A stretch of 64,000 nt of DNA from Ardenticatenaceae bacterium (GCA_030065875.1 JASJCR010000004.1:1-64000); one strand, 5' to 3'; positions 7,500-16,776 are shown, counted from the first letter of the stretch. Notes: generated by a model not told the origin, from the sequence alone. A program made the numbers and translations.

Positions 7500-8513
7500 A
7501 TGTCTAACAAAACACGTCACAAAACGGTCAAGCGGCCGCATTTCTACCTTGGTGGGCTGCTACTCCTCATTTTGATCGGTGCTGCCTGCAGTCAGGAAGC
7601 AACCCCTCAAGCCGCAGCACCGACCACCGAATCGATTATTATCGGCGGCGAACCGGCCGCTGAAGCGGATGAAACCGCTCCATTGACCGCTCAGGAGCCA
7701 ACCGCCACCCCTCTTCCGATGCCAACGTTGACGCCGACACCAGCCCTGGCCGGCACCGTTAACGGTCAGCCGATCCTGCTGGAACGATACGAAACGGAGC
7801 TGCTGCGCTACGAGCAGGGGCAGGCGGCCCTGGGGTTGGCGGTTGAAGAAAATTACCGCACCCGCGTCTTTCTCTCCCTGGTCGAGCAGGTTGTCATCGA
7901 ACAGGCAGCGGCCGAAAGAGGGATCGCCATCACCCCGCAAATGGTCCAGGAGCGCGTCGATCAACTCATTTTAGAAGCGGGTGGGCAAGAAAATTTTGCC
8001 GCCTGGCTAGAAGCCAACCAAATATCACAAGATGATTTTGTACTGGCCCTTCAGGCGGAAATGTTGACCGAAGCACTGGTGGCCGAAATCACCAGCGATG
8101 TCCCCACCGCCGTGGAGCAGGTGCGGGCACTGCATATTGAAGTGGCAGACGCCACCCTGGCCCAGTCGCTGGTGGAGCAGGCACGTAACGGCGGTAATTT
8201 TATGGATCTGGCCCGCGCCAATTCCATCAACCCTTCCGCACAGGTGGGAGGAGATTTGGGATATTTTTATCAGGGATCCCTTTTTGTACCTGAATTAGAG
8301 GGCCCGGCCTTTTCTTTACAGCCCGGAGAAACCAGCGAGGTCATCTCGGTCGCCTCCAATACCGGCACCACCTTTCACATCTTGCAGGTTGTCGAACGTG
8401 ATCCGGCCCGACCTTTAACTCCCGATCAGCGCTTTTTCCTGTTGCGACAGCGCTTTGAGCAGTGGCTCAGCGAGCGGCTGGCCCAGGCGGAAGTGGTGCG
8501 AATTGTAGAATGA
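7500..8513 (+). CDS. SurA/PpiC-type peptidyl-prolyl isomerase lipoprotein
   Basis: A 337 aa protein likely to assist folding of exported proteins at the membrane. An N-terminal signal of about 30 residues ends in the lipobox LIGAAC, so Cys31 should be lipidated. A Thr/Pro-rich linker follows (about 35-80), then a helical SurA-like N-domain with VNGQPILLERYETEL (about 86-200). A parvulin domain follows (about 207-310), with RALHIEV, GGDLGYF and FHILQVVER. The length is typical of PpiC lipoproteins in this phylum. It is monocistronic from its own promoter. The exact function depends on its clients, which cannot be read from sequence. Confidence 0.85.
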   Translation: MSNKTRHKTVKRPHFYLGGLLLLILIGAACSQEATPQAAAPTTESIIIGGEPAAEADETAPLTAQEPTATPLPMPTLTPTPALAGTVNGQPILLERYETELLRYEQGQAALGLAVEENYRTRVFLSLVEQVVIEQAAAERGIAITPQMVQERVDQLILEAGGQENFAAWLEANQISQDDFVLALQAEMLTEALVAEITSDVPTAVEQVRALHIEVADATLAQSLVEQARNGGNFMDLARANSINPSAQVGGDLGYFYQGSLFVPELEGPAFSLQPGETSEVISVASNTGTTFHILQVVERDPARPLTPDQRFFLLRQRFEQWLSERLAQAEVVRIVE

Positions 8514-8542
8514 GAGTACGGGACGGGTGCCCCCAACAGCCC

Positions 8543-8690
8543 ATTAGCACGCCGCTGATGCGGCTTTTAGCTCGGTGCTTCGCACCTTTCAGCTATTAGC
8601 TGATGGCTGAAAGGCCCGCAGGGCCGTGCTCAAAGGGGCGGCAGCCCCGTGCTAATTTGCTATCAGCCGCAGAGCGGCGAGCTAAAACGC
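8543..8690. repeat. Hairpin-linker repeat array, locus 1
   Basis: Six or so mini-hairpins with 5-7 bp stems and 3-4 base loops occur in a row. Examples are GGTGC-TTC-GCACC, GGCCC-GCA-GGGCC, GGGGC-GGCA-GCCCC and GCCGC-AGA-GCGGC. They are separated by TTAGC, GTGCTAA or GAGCTAA linkers. The same architecture, with different stems, is seen at 24716, 34392, 40822 and 46086. Confidence 0.75.
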
Positions 8691-8707
8691 TATCATAAGG
8701 AATTGTC

Positions 8708-9469
8708 ATGGGACGAGTTGCCAATATCATTACGTATGCACTTATTTTGCTAAGTCTGGCGGCCATTGTCGGGTTTGCCGTGCTTTTTATTTCGCCAGAC
8801 CTGGTTTCTTTTGGCCCAACATCAACCCCTCGCCCCAGCTCAGCGGCCCCCACCATTGCCGCCGTGGCCGTGGTGCCTTCCTTAACGCCCACGCCAACAG
8901 ATGATGGGCGACTGCGCCCGACGTTTACTCCCGTGGCGACAGAACCGCCGCTGGCGGCACAACCCACCAATACGCGCCGGCCGACGTTAACGCCCTCGGT
9001 CACGCCGATTATTCCTTCCCGCACGGCCACCCCCACCCCCTCCAATACGCCGACCATCACCCCTACTCCCGGGCCGTCACCCACCGCTACCTTTACCCAA
9101 TCACCATTCCCCTTTACAAAATCACCGGATAGCCCGATCTATCTCAAAAATTTTGCCAATGGGGCTGAATGCGACTGGATGGGGATCGCCGGTGAGGTAT
9201 TGGATACCAACGGTTTGCCGGTTGGTAGCTCCAGGTATCGGGTTCACATATGGGACAGCGGTGTGGATGAACGGGTGCCGGTCGGTGGGGCTCCAGCGTA
9301 TGGGCCATCCGGTTACGAGCAATTTTTATTTAGCTCCCCGGTGATTCGCAATTACAACGTGCAGCTGGAAACCACCAGCGGCACGGCCGTTTCCCAAGTT
9401 TATCGCGTACAAACCCGGTCAAGCTGCAACGAAAATCTGGTTTATCTGATTTTCCTGCAAAATCGCTAG
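8708..9469 (+). CDS. Membrane-anchored protein with Thr/Pro linker, function unknown
   Basis: A 253 aa protein that I do not recognise as a named family. One transmembrane helix near the N-terminus (about residues 9-31) is followed by a Thr/Pro/Ser-rich stalk (about 38-138). The C-terminal globular domain (about 145-253) is rich in beta-type sequence and contains Cys153 and Cys242. Such stalked domains are common in Anaerolineae and probably face the cell exterior. It lies 42 bases before rsmI on the same strand, but nothing links their functions. It is preceded by a hairpin array and AAGGA just ahead of the ATG. Confidence 0.7.
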   Translation: MGRVANIITYALILLSLAAIVGFAVLFISPDLVSFGPTSTPRPSSAAPTIAAVAVVPSLTPTPTDDGRLRPTFTPVATEPPLAAQPTNTRRPTLTPSVTPIIPSRTATPTPSNTPTITPTPGPSPTATFTQSPFPFTKSPDSPIYLKNFANGAECDWMGIAGEVLDTNGLPVGSSRYRVHIWDSGVDERVPVGGAPAYGPSGYEQFLFSSPVIRNYNVQLETTSGTAVSQVYRVQTRSSCNENLVYLIFLQNR

Positions 9470-9510
9470 CCGTCTCAAGCCGCCGCTTAGCATCGGCGGC
9501 TAACAGGTTT

Positions 9511-10326
9511 ATGCTTTACCTCGTCGGCACCCCCATCGGCAATTTAGAAGATATCACCTATCGAGCGGTGCGTATTTTGGGCGAGGTGAGCTTGATTGCG
9601 GCCGAAGATACGCGCCACACCCGCAAACTGTTAAACCGTTACGACATTCAAACCCCGGTTATCAGCTATCACGAATACAGTACGCCACAGCGGATCGCGG
9701 AGCTGGTTGACCGGCTGCGCCAGGGGGATGTGGCTCTGGTTTCAGATGCGGGCATGCCGGGATTGTCCGATCCCGGTTATCGCCTCGTTCAGGCAGCGCT
9801 GGAAGCCGGCATCCAGGTGAGCCCCATTCCCGGTCCGGCCGCGGCCGTGGCCGCTCTGGTTGCCAGCGGATTGCCGACCGATCGCTTTTTGTTTTTGGGG
9901 TTTTTGCCTCGCCAGCAAAAAGCGCGACGGGAAGCGCTGCGGGAAATCAAAAATTTGCCTTTTACGCTGGTTTTGTATGAAGCGCCTCACCGCCTGGAGC
10001 GACTGCTTGAAGATGCGGGGCAGGTGCTTGGCGGACAGCGGCCGCTGGTGATCGGGCGGGAGTTAACCAAGCGGTACGAGGAGCTGTGGCACGGCACGAT
10101 CGATCAGGCTCTGCTGACCCTCAAAGAGCGCGAGTTTCGCGGTGAGATGACGGTCGTCATTCAGGGAGCTGAGGTGACGACCGTTTCCTGGGATGAAGGC
10201 ACGGTGCGCTCGGCCCTGGCTGACCTGCTGGCAGACGGGATGTCGCGCAAGGATGCGGCCGCTCAGGTGGCCAAAGACTCGGGGTGGCGCAGGCGAGAAG
10301 TGTATAAGCTTTCACTGGAAAGTTAA
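9511..10326 (+). CDS. rsmI: 16S rRNA (cytidine-1402 2'-O)-methyltransferase
   Basis: SAM-dependent ribose methylation of C1402 in the ribosomal decoding centre. The 271 aa length matches the family. The tetrapyrrole-methylase-type fold is clear from LVGTPIGNLEDITYRAVRIL at the N-terminus, AAEDTRHTRKLLNRY (about residues 30-44), VALVSDAGMPGLSDPGYRLV (about 75-94) and PIPGPAAAVAALVASGLPTD (about 105-124). The C-terminal extension ends in a small helical segment (SRKDAAAQVAKDSGWRRREVY) typical of RsmI. No Shine-Dalgarno is obvious before the ATG at 9511. Confidence 0.95.
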   Translation: MLYLVGTPIGNLEDITYRAVRILGEVSLIAAEDTRHTRKLLNRYDIQTPVISYHEYSTPQRIAELVDRLRQGDVALVSDAGMPGLSDPGYRLVQAALEAGIQVSPIPGPAAAVAALVASGLPTDRFLFLGFLPRQQKARREALREIKNLPFTLVLYEAPHRLERLLEDAGQVLGGQRPLVIGRELTKRYEELWHGTIDQALLTLKEREFRGEMTVVIQGAEVTTVSWDEGTVRSALADLLADGMSRKDAAAQVAKDSGWRRREVYKLSLES

Positions 10327-10365
10327 TAATTTAATTTGGTAATCCATTCATCTTCAAAAATAGGC

Positions 10366-10435
10366 CGTCATCCCCGCTCAGGCGGGGATCCATCGGTATC
10401 GATCCAATGGATTCCCGCTTCCGCGGGAATGACGA
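10366..10435. repeat. Palindromic REP-like repeat
   Basis: GTCATCCCCGC followed by GGCGGGGAT forms one hairpin, and ATTCCCGC with GCGGGAATGAC forms the second. The outer arms GTCAT and ATGAC pair overall. This is the widespread type of intergenic GTCATYCCCGC repeat seen in many bacteria. It lies between the convergent rsmI and methyltransferase genes and could also act as a bidirectional transcript end. Confidence 0.65.
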
Positions 10436-10500
10436 CCGTATTTCCGAATTGATTACTTTGATCTTCATTGGGAAAGTTAGATGTCGGCTCGGATTAACGA

Positions 10501-11184
10501 TTAAGCCGGTTTGCCCGCAATCACCACTTCAGAAGCCATTCCCCAAATCGAAATAACGTTCTGGAAATCGATCCGCCAGCCGGCCGGAGGCAAAATCGCC
10601 GATAGTGAAATCGGCCGACACCCGCCTACCCGCTCGGGGTTCCAACGATGAGCGGTCACCCACGCCCTTTCAACGATCTTCCCCCAGAGGTTAATTCCGT
10701 GGGTCAGGCTGACCAGGCAAAGCAAGCCGTCCGGCCGGAGCAGTCGCTGCGCTTCAGACAAAACCGCCTGAATCGCCACCTCGGACAACAAATCCAGCAC
10801 GTAGGCCGAGACAAAGCGATCGACAGAGGCCGAGGGTAGATCAATATGCGGGCGGCCGTCGCTCTGAACCACGGCGGCCCGTTCCCCAAATGGCTGGATC
10901 CGCTCGCGGGTCAGGTCAACCATCGTCTGACTGATATCAACCCCCAGATACCGCGCCTCAGCAGGCAAATGATGGGTGAGGAGTTCGCGAGCCAGGGCGC
11001 CGGTACCGCAGCCAAACTCAACCGTTGACGCGGCTTGCCCAAAACGGCCGTGGGTGATGAGTTGGTCCACGGCCGGTCCTTCATACCACGATTGATAATC
11101 CTGGCGAATGCCAAACCGATCGTAAAATCGACGAGCTTCGTCGGTCGTAAGGGTGCGTTTAATGTCGGCCATGACTTCGATCAA
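10501..11184 (-). CDS. Class I SAM-dependent methyltransferase
   Basis: A 227 aa Rossmann-fold methyltransferase. Motif I is VEFGCGTGALARELL (about residues 56-70). Motif II is YLGVDISQTMVDL, and the post-I acidic loop reads VVQSDGRPHIDLPSASVDR. The substrate cannot be assigned, although the arrangement resembles methyltransferases acting on quinones or small metabolites. An ATG at 11172 (MADIKRTL) is an equally good start. It is isolated between repeats and convergent with rsmI. Confidence 0.8.
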   Translation of the reverse strand: MIEVMADIKRTLTTDEARRFYDRFGIRQDYQSWYEGPAVDQLITHGRFGQAASTVEFGCGTGALARELLTHHLPAEARYLGVDISQTMVDLTRERIQPFGERAAVVQSDGRPHIDLPSASVDRFVSAYVLDLLSEVAIQAVLSEAQRLLRPDGLLCLVSLTHGINLWGKIVERAWVTAHRWNPERVGGCRPISLSAILPPAGWRIDFQNVISIWGMASEVVIAGKPA

Positions 11185-11271
11185 TCTCTCTCCCGGTATT
11201 CATCCGGCATTCGGCCGGGGTGACCGGCCGGTTCACGGCGGGCCATGCTGCTGGACCAGAAGCCGTAGCGT

Positions 11272-11331
11272 AAGGGCTTGGCTAGCCAAGCCCCTACAAG
11301 TGTGGATTGGTTAAATCGCCCCCGGACCCCT
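11272..11331. repeat. Dispersed repeat, copy 2 (partial)
   Basis: AAGGGCTTGGCTAGCCAAGC, followed by CCCTACAA and TGTGGATTGGTTAAAT, matches the second half of the copy at 1-175 nearly base for base. The 3' continuation (GTCATCCTGAGCAATGACAG) belongs to another widespread repeat type. Confidence 0.7.
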
Positions 11332-11366
11332 TGTCATCCTGAGCAATGACAGGGATTTGCTTATGC

Positions 11367-12359
11367 TTAACGAGATCCAAAATTAAAGGCCGACCTCTCT
11401 TCATTGCGATCGGTAGCCGGCGGTGGCTCTGGGGAAAGCGCCGAAATTTCGGCCCGTAATTCCGCGGTCATGTTGATATCAATCGATTTGAGCGAGCCTT
11501 CCAGCTGGGTGAGATTGCGGGCGCCAATAATAGGGGCGGTGACGGCCGGATGAGCGGCGGCCCAGGCCACAGCAAGAGATGCGGGTTCATACCCACGCTC
11601 TCTGGCAAATTGAGTGAAGTCGCTGGCTGTATCGTAAATCCACTCCGCTCCGTAACGAGTGCTGTACATTTTGTTTTCCACCAAACGTCCAGCCTCAGGG
11701 CGTTGATCGCGGCCGTATTTGCCGGTTAGCAGCCCGCCGCCCAAAGGGCTGTAAGGGATAACCGCCACCTCTTCAGATCGGGCCATGGGCAATATCTCGA
11801 CTTCCGCCTGGCGTTTAACCAAATTGTACATGGGCTGCAAACATTCAAACCGGGCCCACCCGTTGCGGGCGGAGATGCCTAACGCCTTGGCCACCTGCCA
11901 GGCCGCAAAATTGCTGGCCGCAGGATAGAGAATTTTGCCCTGGCGAACAAGATCATCCAGGGCGCGCAGAGATTCTTCAACAGGGGTGACGTCGTCAAAG
12001 CGGTGCAAGAAGTACAGGTCGATATAATCGGTATTAAGACGGCGCAAACTGTCTTCCACCGCCCGCATGATGTGGCGGCGGGTAGCTCCTCGCCCGTTGA
12101 TGTCAGCACTCATGGGGAAGTACACTTTGGTTGTGATAATGAGTTCATCGCGCGAGCCGGCCATCAGTTTGCCCAGAATTTCTTCAGAACGGCCGCCCTG
12201 ATACACGTTGGCACAATCAAAGAAGTTGATACCAGCCTCACGACATCGCTTAAACATCGCGGCCGAAGTTGCTTCATCCGCATCACCCCCAAAGGACATG
12301 GTGCCAAAACATAAAGAGGAGACTTTGACACCGGTCTTTCCAAGAAATTTGTATTCCAT
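11367..12359 (-). CDS. Aldo/keto reductase
   Basis: An NAD(P)H-dependent carbonyl reductase with a TIM barrel of 330 aa. The catalytic tetrad is visible: Asp and Tyr in FFDCANVYQGG, Lys in IITTKVYF, and His in YFLHRFDD. The start at 12359 (MEYKFLGKTG) has AAGGAA upstream, whereas a longer start at 12392 adds 11 Lys-rich residues of spacer. It resembles the YajO/Tas-like subgroup of AKRs, and its substrate is unknown. It is convergent with the methyltransferase and divergent from the dehydratase at 12804. Confidence 0.9.
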   Translation of the reverse strand: MEYKFLGKTGVKVSSLCFGTMSFGGDADEATSAAMFKRCREAGINFFDCANVYQGGRSEEILGKLMAGSRDELIITTKVYFPMSADINGRGATRRHIMRAVEDSLRRLNTDYIDLYFLHRFDDVTPVEESLRALDDLVRQGKILYPAASNFAAWQVAKALGISARNGWARFECLQPMYNLVKRQAEVEILPMARSEEVAVIPYSPLGGGLLTGKYGRDQRPEAGRLVENKMYSTRYGAEWIYDTASDFTQFARERGYEPASLAVAWAAAHPAVTAPIIGARNLTQLEGSLKSIDINMTAELRAEISALSPEPPPATDRNEERSAFNFGSR

Positions 12360-12803
12360 GTGAGTTCCTTTTGCTTTTTGCTTTAACCTCACGCTCTATC
12401 GCCATAGTAGCTCACGTTTCAGACAACTTCAACCGCATCTCAATAAGTGACGCGACCGGCCGATGCGCAGGATGCTCGGTCAAGATGGGGGAAGCTTTAG
12501 ACCACTTCTCAAAAATGACGCTGGACGAGGTGAATTTTGTCGGATACACTGATTTTTTTGTTTCCCACAATTTCCTCAAGGCGGACATGTAAGAAATTTG
12601 GCCCGAAACGGACCGACAAGCTCCCCTCCCCGCGTCGGGGAGGGGCTGGGGGAGGGGTAAAATGACCGTTAAAAGACCAACCCCCTAACCCCCTCCCGAA
12701 TCGGGAGGGGAGATTTGTAGGACTGAAAAGCGCATTCTGCCATTTATCAAGCCTGAACCTCTGGGAACTGGGGCAAAACAACCAGAGGCAATGGAGCAGT
12801 AAA
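12360..12803. other. Intergenic region with GC-rich repeat block at 12608-12740
   Basis: No gene seen. The first 240 bases have no recognisable element. From 12608, the CCCCTCC/GGAGGGG palindrome block of 4690-4910 recurs in the same order, ending GACTGAAAAGCGCATTCTGCC. No convincing promoter for the downstream sugar-acid operon could be fixed. Confidence 0.55.
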
Positions 12804-13958
12804 ATGAAAATTGAAAAGGTAGATGTCTGGTTGGTCGAAGGCATTAAATACAATTGGACTTTGTTACGGATCACGGCCGATAATGGCTTAACGGGTGTGG
12901 GGGAAGCAACCAACTGGCCCGGCAGCCCACTGGTGTATCACGCGGCGCGACATTTGGGAGATCGAATTATTGGCCTGGATCCAAAACGGATTGACTTCAT
13001 TTGGTCCAAACTCTACCGCGATTTAAACTGGCTGGGGCCAACCGGCGTCATGATGTGCGCCATGTCCGGGATCGATATGGCCCTGCTCGATCTAAAAGCC
13101 AAATCACTCGGCATCCCCTGTTATGAGCTGCTTGGGGGTGCCTATCGAACGGAAATCCTGCTCTACGCCAACTACTGGTTTATCAAAGGGGGGCATAACC
13201 CCGAGGATTATGCTCGGCAGGCCAAAGAGGTGGTCGCCCAGGGATTTACCGGATTAAAGTTTGATCCGTTTGCGCACACCAACTATTTATTCGGGGATGA
13301 TCTCAGCACAAATTTAACCCTCACACCGGCTCAGGAAGATCTGGCTTATGATATTGTGCGAGCGGTTCGGGAAGCGGTTGGACCGGATATTTTACTGGCG
13401 ATCGAGACCCACGCCATGCTCAGTATGCCAACCGCCATTCGCATGGCTGAGCGGCTGGCTCCCCTTAAAATGATGTGGTATGAAGAGCCGGTCGGGCCGG
13501 AATCGGCCAATACGCTGAAATATATTCGCCAGCAAATTAAGGTCCCCATCTGCGTTGGGGAACGCCACTACAGCCGTTGGGGATATCGCCCAATCTTAGA
13601 GCAGCAGCTGGTCGATTACATCATGCCGGATGTCACCCGCTGTGGAGGACCCAGTGAATTAAAACGTATCGCCACCATGGCGGAAACGTATAACGTCATG
13701 GTCGCGCCCCACAATCCCAATGGGCCGCTGTCGACCTTAGCCAGCGCCCACGTATGTGCCTCAATCCCCAACTTTTTCCGCCAGGAGTTTATGTTTAACG
13801 ATGTCCCCTGGCGGGATACGGTCATCAGCCGCCCTTTTAACGTTCAGAAGGGGGTTTTACATTTAGATGACGCGCCCGGATTGGGTGTTGATCTGGTTGA
13901 TGAGGTAATGGAAGCACACCCCGGCATTACCGAACAAAAAGCGGGATTTTACGTGTAA
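12804..13958 (+). CDS. Mandelate racemase/muconate lactonizing enzyme family protein (sugar-acid dehydratase-like)
   Basis: A 384 aa enolase-superfamily protein of normal length, with an N-terminal capping domain (1-120) and a C-terminal barrel. Metal-site carboxylates appear in ILLAIETHA, MWYEEPVG and ICVGERH. A Lys occurs in FTGLKFDPF and the general-base His in VAPHNPNGPLS. Family members abstract the proton alpha to a carboxylate, and in sugar catabolism they dehydrate aldonic acids to 2-keto-3-deoxy acids. The neighbouring RraA-type aldolase, SDR and lactonase favour that role. The exact sugar acid is undetermined. It is the first gene of a long plus-strand block. Confidence 0.85.
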   Translation: MKIEKVDVWLVEGIKYNWTLLRITADNGLTGVGEATNWPGSPLVYHAARHLGDRIIGLDPKRIDFIWSKLYRDLNWLGPTGVMMCAMSGIDMALLDLKAKSLGIPCYELLGGAYRTEILLYANYWFIKGGHNPEDYARQAKEVVAQGFTGLKFDPFAHTNYLFGDDLSTNLTLTPAQEDLAYDIVRAVREAVGPDILLAIETHAMLSMPTAIRMAERLAPLKMMWYEEPVGPESANTLKYIRQQIKVPICVGERHYSRWGYRPILEQQLVDYIMPDVTRCGGPSELKRIATMAETYNVMVAPHNPNGPLSTLASAHVCASIPNFFRQEFMFNDVPWRDTVISRPFNVQKGVLHLDDAPGLGVDLVDEVMEAHPGITEQKAGFYV

Positions 13959-14117
13959 AGCGGTCCGCCATTAAGTACGGTTGCAGAGTTTCTGAGAGAA
14001 TAGGCTGCGGCCGGTCTCCTGACCGCGCCGCTTCGGTCCCGAATAACTTTTATAACCACACTTAAATCCTTAATCACCTTCAAACAGGCAAGCCAGCAAA
14101 AAAGGAGATGCAGCAGC

Positions 14118-14813
14118 ATGACAAAACAATGGGAATCTGACCGAGAATTGTTTGACCTAGCCCGCCGCGAGCTGTTCACGGCCGTGGTGGGCGATATCAT
14201 GGACACATTGGGGCTGCAAAAACAATTTTTACCCCCGCACATCCGGCCGCTGCACAAAGACATGGTGGTCATCGGCCGGGCGATGACCGTTCTCGAAGCA
14301 GATGTCTTTACCGCTCAGGCTGAAAACAGCGCCAATTCGCTCATGGGCAAACCGTTTGGGTTAATGCTCGAAGCGTTAGACGATTTAAAAACCGATGAAG
14401 TGTATATTTGCACCGGATCATCCCCCACTTACGCGCTCTGGGGGGAATTAATGAGCGTTCGAGCCACCAGGCTGCAGGCGGCCGGGGCGGTTTTAGACGG
14501 CTACTCGCGAGATACCAACGGCATCCTGGCGCTCAATTTTCCAACCTTTTCCTATGGTTCTTACGCCCAGGATCAGGGTCCGCGGGGCAAAGTCATTGAT
14601 TTTCGCGTCCCGCTGGAAATCGGTGGGGTTAAGATCGTGCCCGGCGATATCGTCTTTGGTGACATCGATGGGGTTTGCATCATCCCCCAGGAAGCGGAAG
14701 AAGACGTGTTTGCCAAATCAATTGAGAAGGCGCAGGGTGAGAAGCTGGTGCGCAAAGCGATTGAATCGGGGATGGGTGCGGCCGAAGCTTTTGAAAAGTT
14801 TGGCATCATGTAG
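14118..14813 (+). CDS. RraA-family aldolase/decarboxylase-like protein
   Basis: A 231 aa protein. The core contains AAGAVLDGYSRDTNGIL (about residues 120-136), the RraA-type motif in which Arg and Asp bind metal and substrate, followed by GDIVFGDIDGVCIIPQ, also characteristic. Relatives include 4-hydroxy-4-methyl-2-oxoglutarate aldolase and oxaloacetate decarboxylases, while others only inhibit RNase E. In this setting, cleavage of a 2-keto-3-deoxy sugar acid is the natural inference. AGGAG lies 11 bases before the ATG. An SDR follows after 34 bases. Confidence 0.8.
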   Translation: MTKQWESDRELFDLARRELFTAVVGDIMDTLGLQKQFLPPHIRPLHKDMVVIGRAMTVLEADVFTAQAENSANSLMGKPFGLMLEALDDLKTDEVYICTGSSPTYALWGELMSVRATRLQAAGAVLDGYSRDTNGILALNFPTFSYGSYAQDQGPRGKVIDFRVPLEIGGVKIVPGDIVFGDIDGVCIIPQEAEEDVFAKSIEKAQGEKLVRKAIESGMGAAEAFEKFGIM

Positions 14814-14847
14814 CCCCTCACGGTTGCCATCAATAAGGGTCTTCAAC

Positions 14848-15651
14848 ATGACGTTACAAATAGACTTAAAGGGGAAGCGGGCGCTGGTCAGCGGTGTTTC
14901 CAGCGGTATAGGAGGCGGGGTGGCCCGCATGCTGGCCCAGGCGGGATGTGCGGTCGCCGGATGCGGGTTAGACCCGGCCGATTCACCTGAAGTGCGGGAC
15001 TTGATCGACACCGTCGAAAATGGCGGGGGCCGGATGTTGTATTCGGCCCTCGATTTAACAAAGGCGGGTGAAGTTGACCGCTGGGTTGAAACGGCTGCTC
15101 AGGCTTTAGGTGGGATTGATATTGTGGTCTCCAATGCGGGTCGCAACGTCTTTGAGGGGGTTGAGTCATGCCGGGAGGAGGCGTGGGATGAATGCCTCAA
15201 TTTAAATTTAGCTTCTCACTGGCGGTTAGCCCGATTAACTTACCCGTATTTGAAGCGGTCAAAGAGCGGCATCATCATCGTGATGTCCTCGAACCACGCA
15301 TTTTATACCCTCCCCGGCTGTTTCCCATACAATGTAGCCAAAGCAGGTTTGGTGGCCATGGTTCAATCTTTGGCCATCGAGTGGGGGCCTGATATTCGCG
15401 CGGTGGGTATTGCTCCCGGATTTATCGAGACGGCCGCCGGTCAGGCGTGGTTTAACACCTTTCCAGACCCGGCGGCCGAGCTGGCCAGAACCAAAGCGTC
15501 CCATCCGGTAAATAAAATCGGCTCCGTGGAAGAAATCGGCGCGATGTGTGCTTTTTTAGCCAGTGATTGGGGTCAATTTATCTCCGGCACCACTTTATTA
15601 ATCGACGGCGGCCGGTCAGCATTGATGCAGGACAGGGTGTTTGATGGATAA
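14848..15651 (+). CDS. SDR family NAD(P)-dependent oxidoreductase
   Basis: A 267 aa classical short-chain dehydrogenase. The cofactor loop is SGVSSGIGGGVARML (about residues 14-28), the structural NAG is in VVSNAGRNVF, and the active site has Ser in IIVMSSNHA and YxxxK in PYNVAKAG. The C-terminus ends with the usual SGTTLLIDGG signature. The frame is open further upstream, but the start at 14848 gives the standard SDR N-terminus. It probably oxidises a sugar or keto-deoxy acid intermediate in the pathway encoded around it. The last 8 bases overlap the next gene, so the two are coupled. Confidence 0.88.
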   Translation: MTLQIDLKGKRALVSGVSSGIGGGVARMLAQAGCAVAGCGLDPADSPEVRDLIDTVENGGGRMLYSALDLTKAGEVDRWVETAAQALGGIDIVVSNAGRNVFEGVESCREEAWDECLNLNLASHWRLARLTYPYLKRSKSGIIIVMSSNHAFYTLPGCFPYNVAKAGLVAMVQSLAIEWGPDIRAVGIAPGFIETAAGQAWFNTFPDPAAELARTKASHPVNKIGSVEEIGAMCAFLASDWGQFISGTTLLIDGGRSALMQDRVFDG

Positions 15652-16639
15652 GATTTGCACGGTGCAGGAACGTTCTTACGAGGGATTTAAAAGTTATCTT
15701 GTGACCAACGGTCATGTGGAAATTTGCCTCGTCCCCGAGCTGGGAGGAAAGCTCACTTCAATTCGTCATCTTTCAACCGGGCGGGAATGGCTGTGGCGCA
15801 ATCCACATTTGCCCCTACAGCCGGTAAAATATGGGGCATCCTTTGTGGAAAAATTTGATACCGGAGGGCTGGACGAATGTTTTCCGGCCGTATCCGGTGG
15901 CCCTTTTCCAACGCCGCCGTGGGAAGGCATCACCATTCCCGATCATGGCGAATGCTGGTGCCAACCGTGGGATGTAAAAATTGTTGAATCCTCAGATCAA
16001 AAAGTTGTGTTGTGGACGGGCTGCAACGGGGTTCGATTTCCCTGTCAATTTGAGCGAACGCTGACCCTGTCCACCACTTCTCCACATATCCAACTCGATT
16101 ATCGGGTCTCAAATTTGACCGCGTTTGACATGCCATTTATCTGGTCGATTCATCCCATCTTGCAAATTGAAGAGGGAATGCAGATTTATCTGCCGGAAAG
16201 CGTTCAATCCGTGCAAATCGACACCGATATCCATGGATTCTTGGGCCAGGCGGATGATTGGGTTTCATGGCCGCAGGCGGTTGGGGGGCACGATCAATCT
16301 GTCCCTCTTTTTGAGGTACCGGCTCCTGTATTTGGTCAGGCGTATAAGCTATACGCCCCTCTGTTTAACGAAACCGGCCCGGTCGAAACGACCCTAGCCG
16401 ATCCAACTGGAGACCATGAATTGACTTTCCGCTTTGACTCTCAGGAAATCACCCATATCGGCCTGTGGATGAATTACGGCGGCTGGTCGGGCAGCGGCTC
16501 CACCCCGTACTTTAACCTGGGTCTGGAACCGTGCATTGGGGGCACCGATGACCTTTCCCGGGCCAGCGAGCGGGGCGAGGCGGCAATTTTGCCGGCTAAG
16601 GAAAGCCGCCGGTGGTCGCTGGAAATTTGGGTCCGTTGA
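15644..16639 (+). CDS. Aldose-1-epimerase-fold protein (mutarotase-like)
   Basis: A 331 aa protein of mainly beta sequence. The sequence CLVPELGGKLTSIRHLSTGREW near the N-terminus (two parts around residue 35) and WSIHPILQIEEG (about 165) resemble the galactose-mutarotase superfamily. Family members bind sugars, and many are anomerases or parts of sugar-oxidation pathways. The ATG at 15644 overlaps the preceding stop. The exact family cannot be named with certainty. The context supports sugar-epimer handling before oxidation. Confidence 0.7.
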   Translation: MDKICTVQERSYEGFKSYLVTNGHVEICLVPELGGKLTSIRHLSTGREWLWRNPHLPLQPVKYGASFVEKFDTGGLDECFPAVSGGPFPTPPWEGITIPDHGECWCQPWDVKIVESSDQKVVLWTGCNGVRFPCQFERTLTLSTTSPHIQLDYRVSNLTAFDMPFIWSIHPILQIEEGMQIYLPESVQSVQIDTDIHGFLGQADDWVSWPQAVGGHDQSVPLFEVPAPVFGQAYKLYAPLFNETGPVETTLADPTGDHELTFRFDSQEITHIGLWMNYGGWSGSGSTPYFNLGLEPCIGGTDDLSRASERGEAAILPAKESRRWSLEIWVR

Positions 16640-16776
16640 TAGACTGACAAAACTTTTCTCACTGCAGAGAGCGCAGAGAACCTCCTAGTCGATAATTTTC
16701 TCTGCGTTCTCGGTGACCTCTGCGGTGAACCCTTCGATTTTTTTTGTAAACTACTCAAAAACGAACTTAGAAAACC
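16640..16776. repeat. Short-word inverted spacer
   Basis: GCAGAGAGCGCAGAGAACC and its near-complement TTCTCTGCGTTCTCGG..CTCTGCGG form an imperfect inverted repeat of the GCAGAGAACGCAGAGA type. No gene or clear promoter seen. Confidence 0.5.

Noticed and set aside
12804-13958. Assignment of the first MLE-family protein as a specific named dehydratase
   Set aside because: The catalytic residues define only the superfamily; the substrate stereochemistry cannot be read from sequence by eye.
14554-14847. N-terminal extension of the SDR protein
   Set aside because: It overlaps the RraA gene in another frame, is Arg/Ser-rich without fold, and a proper SDR start exists at 14848.
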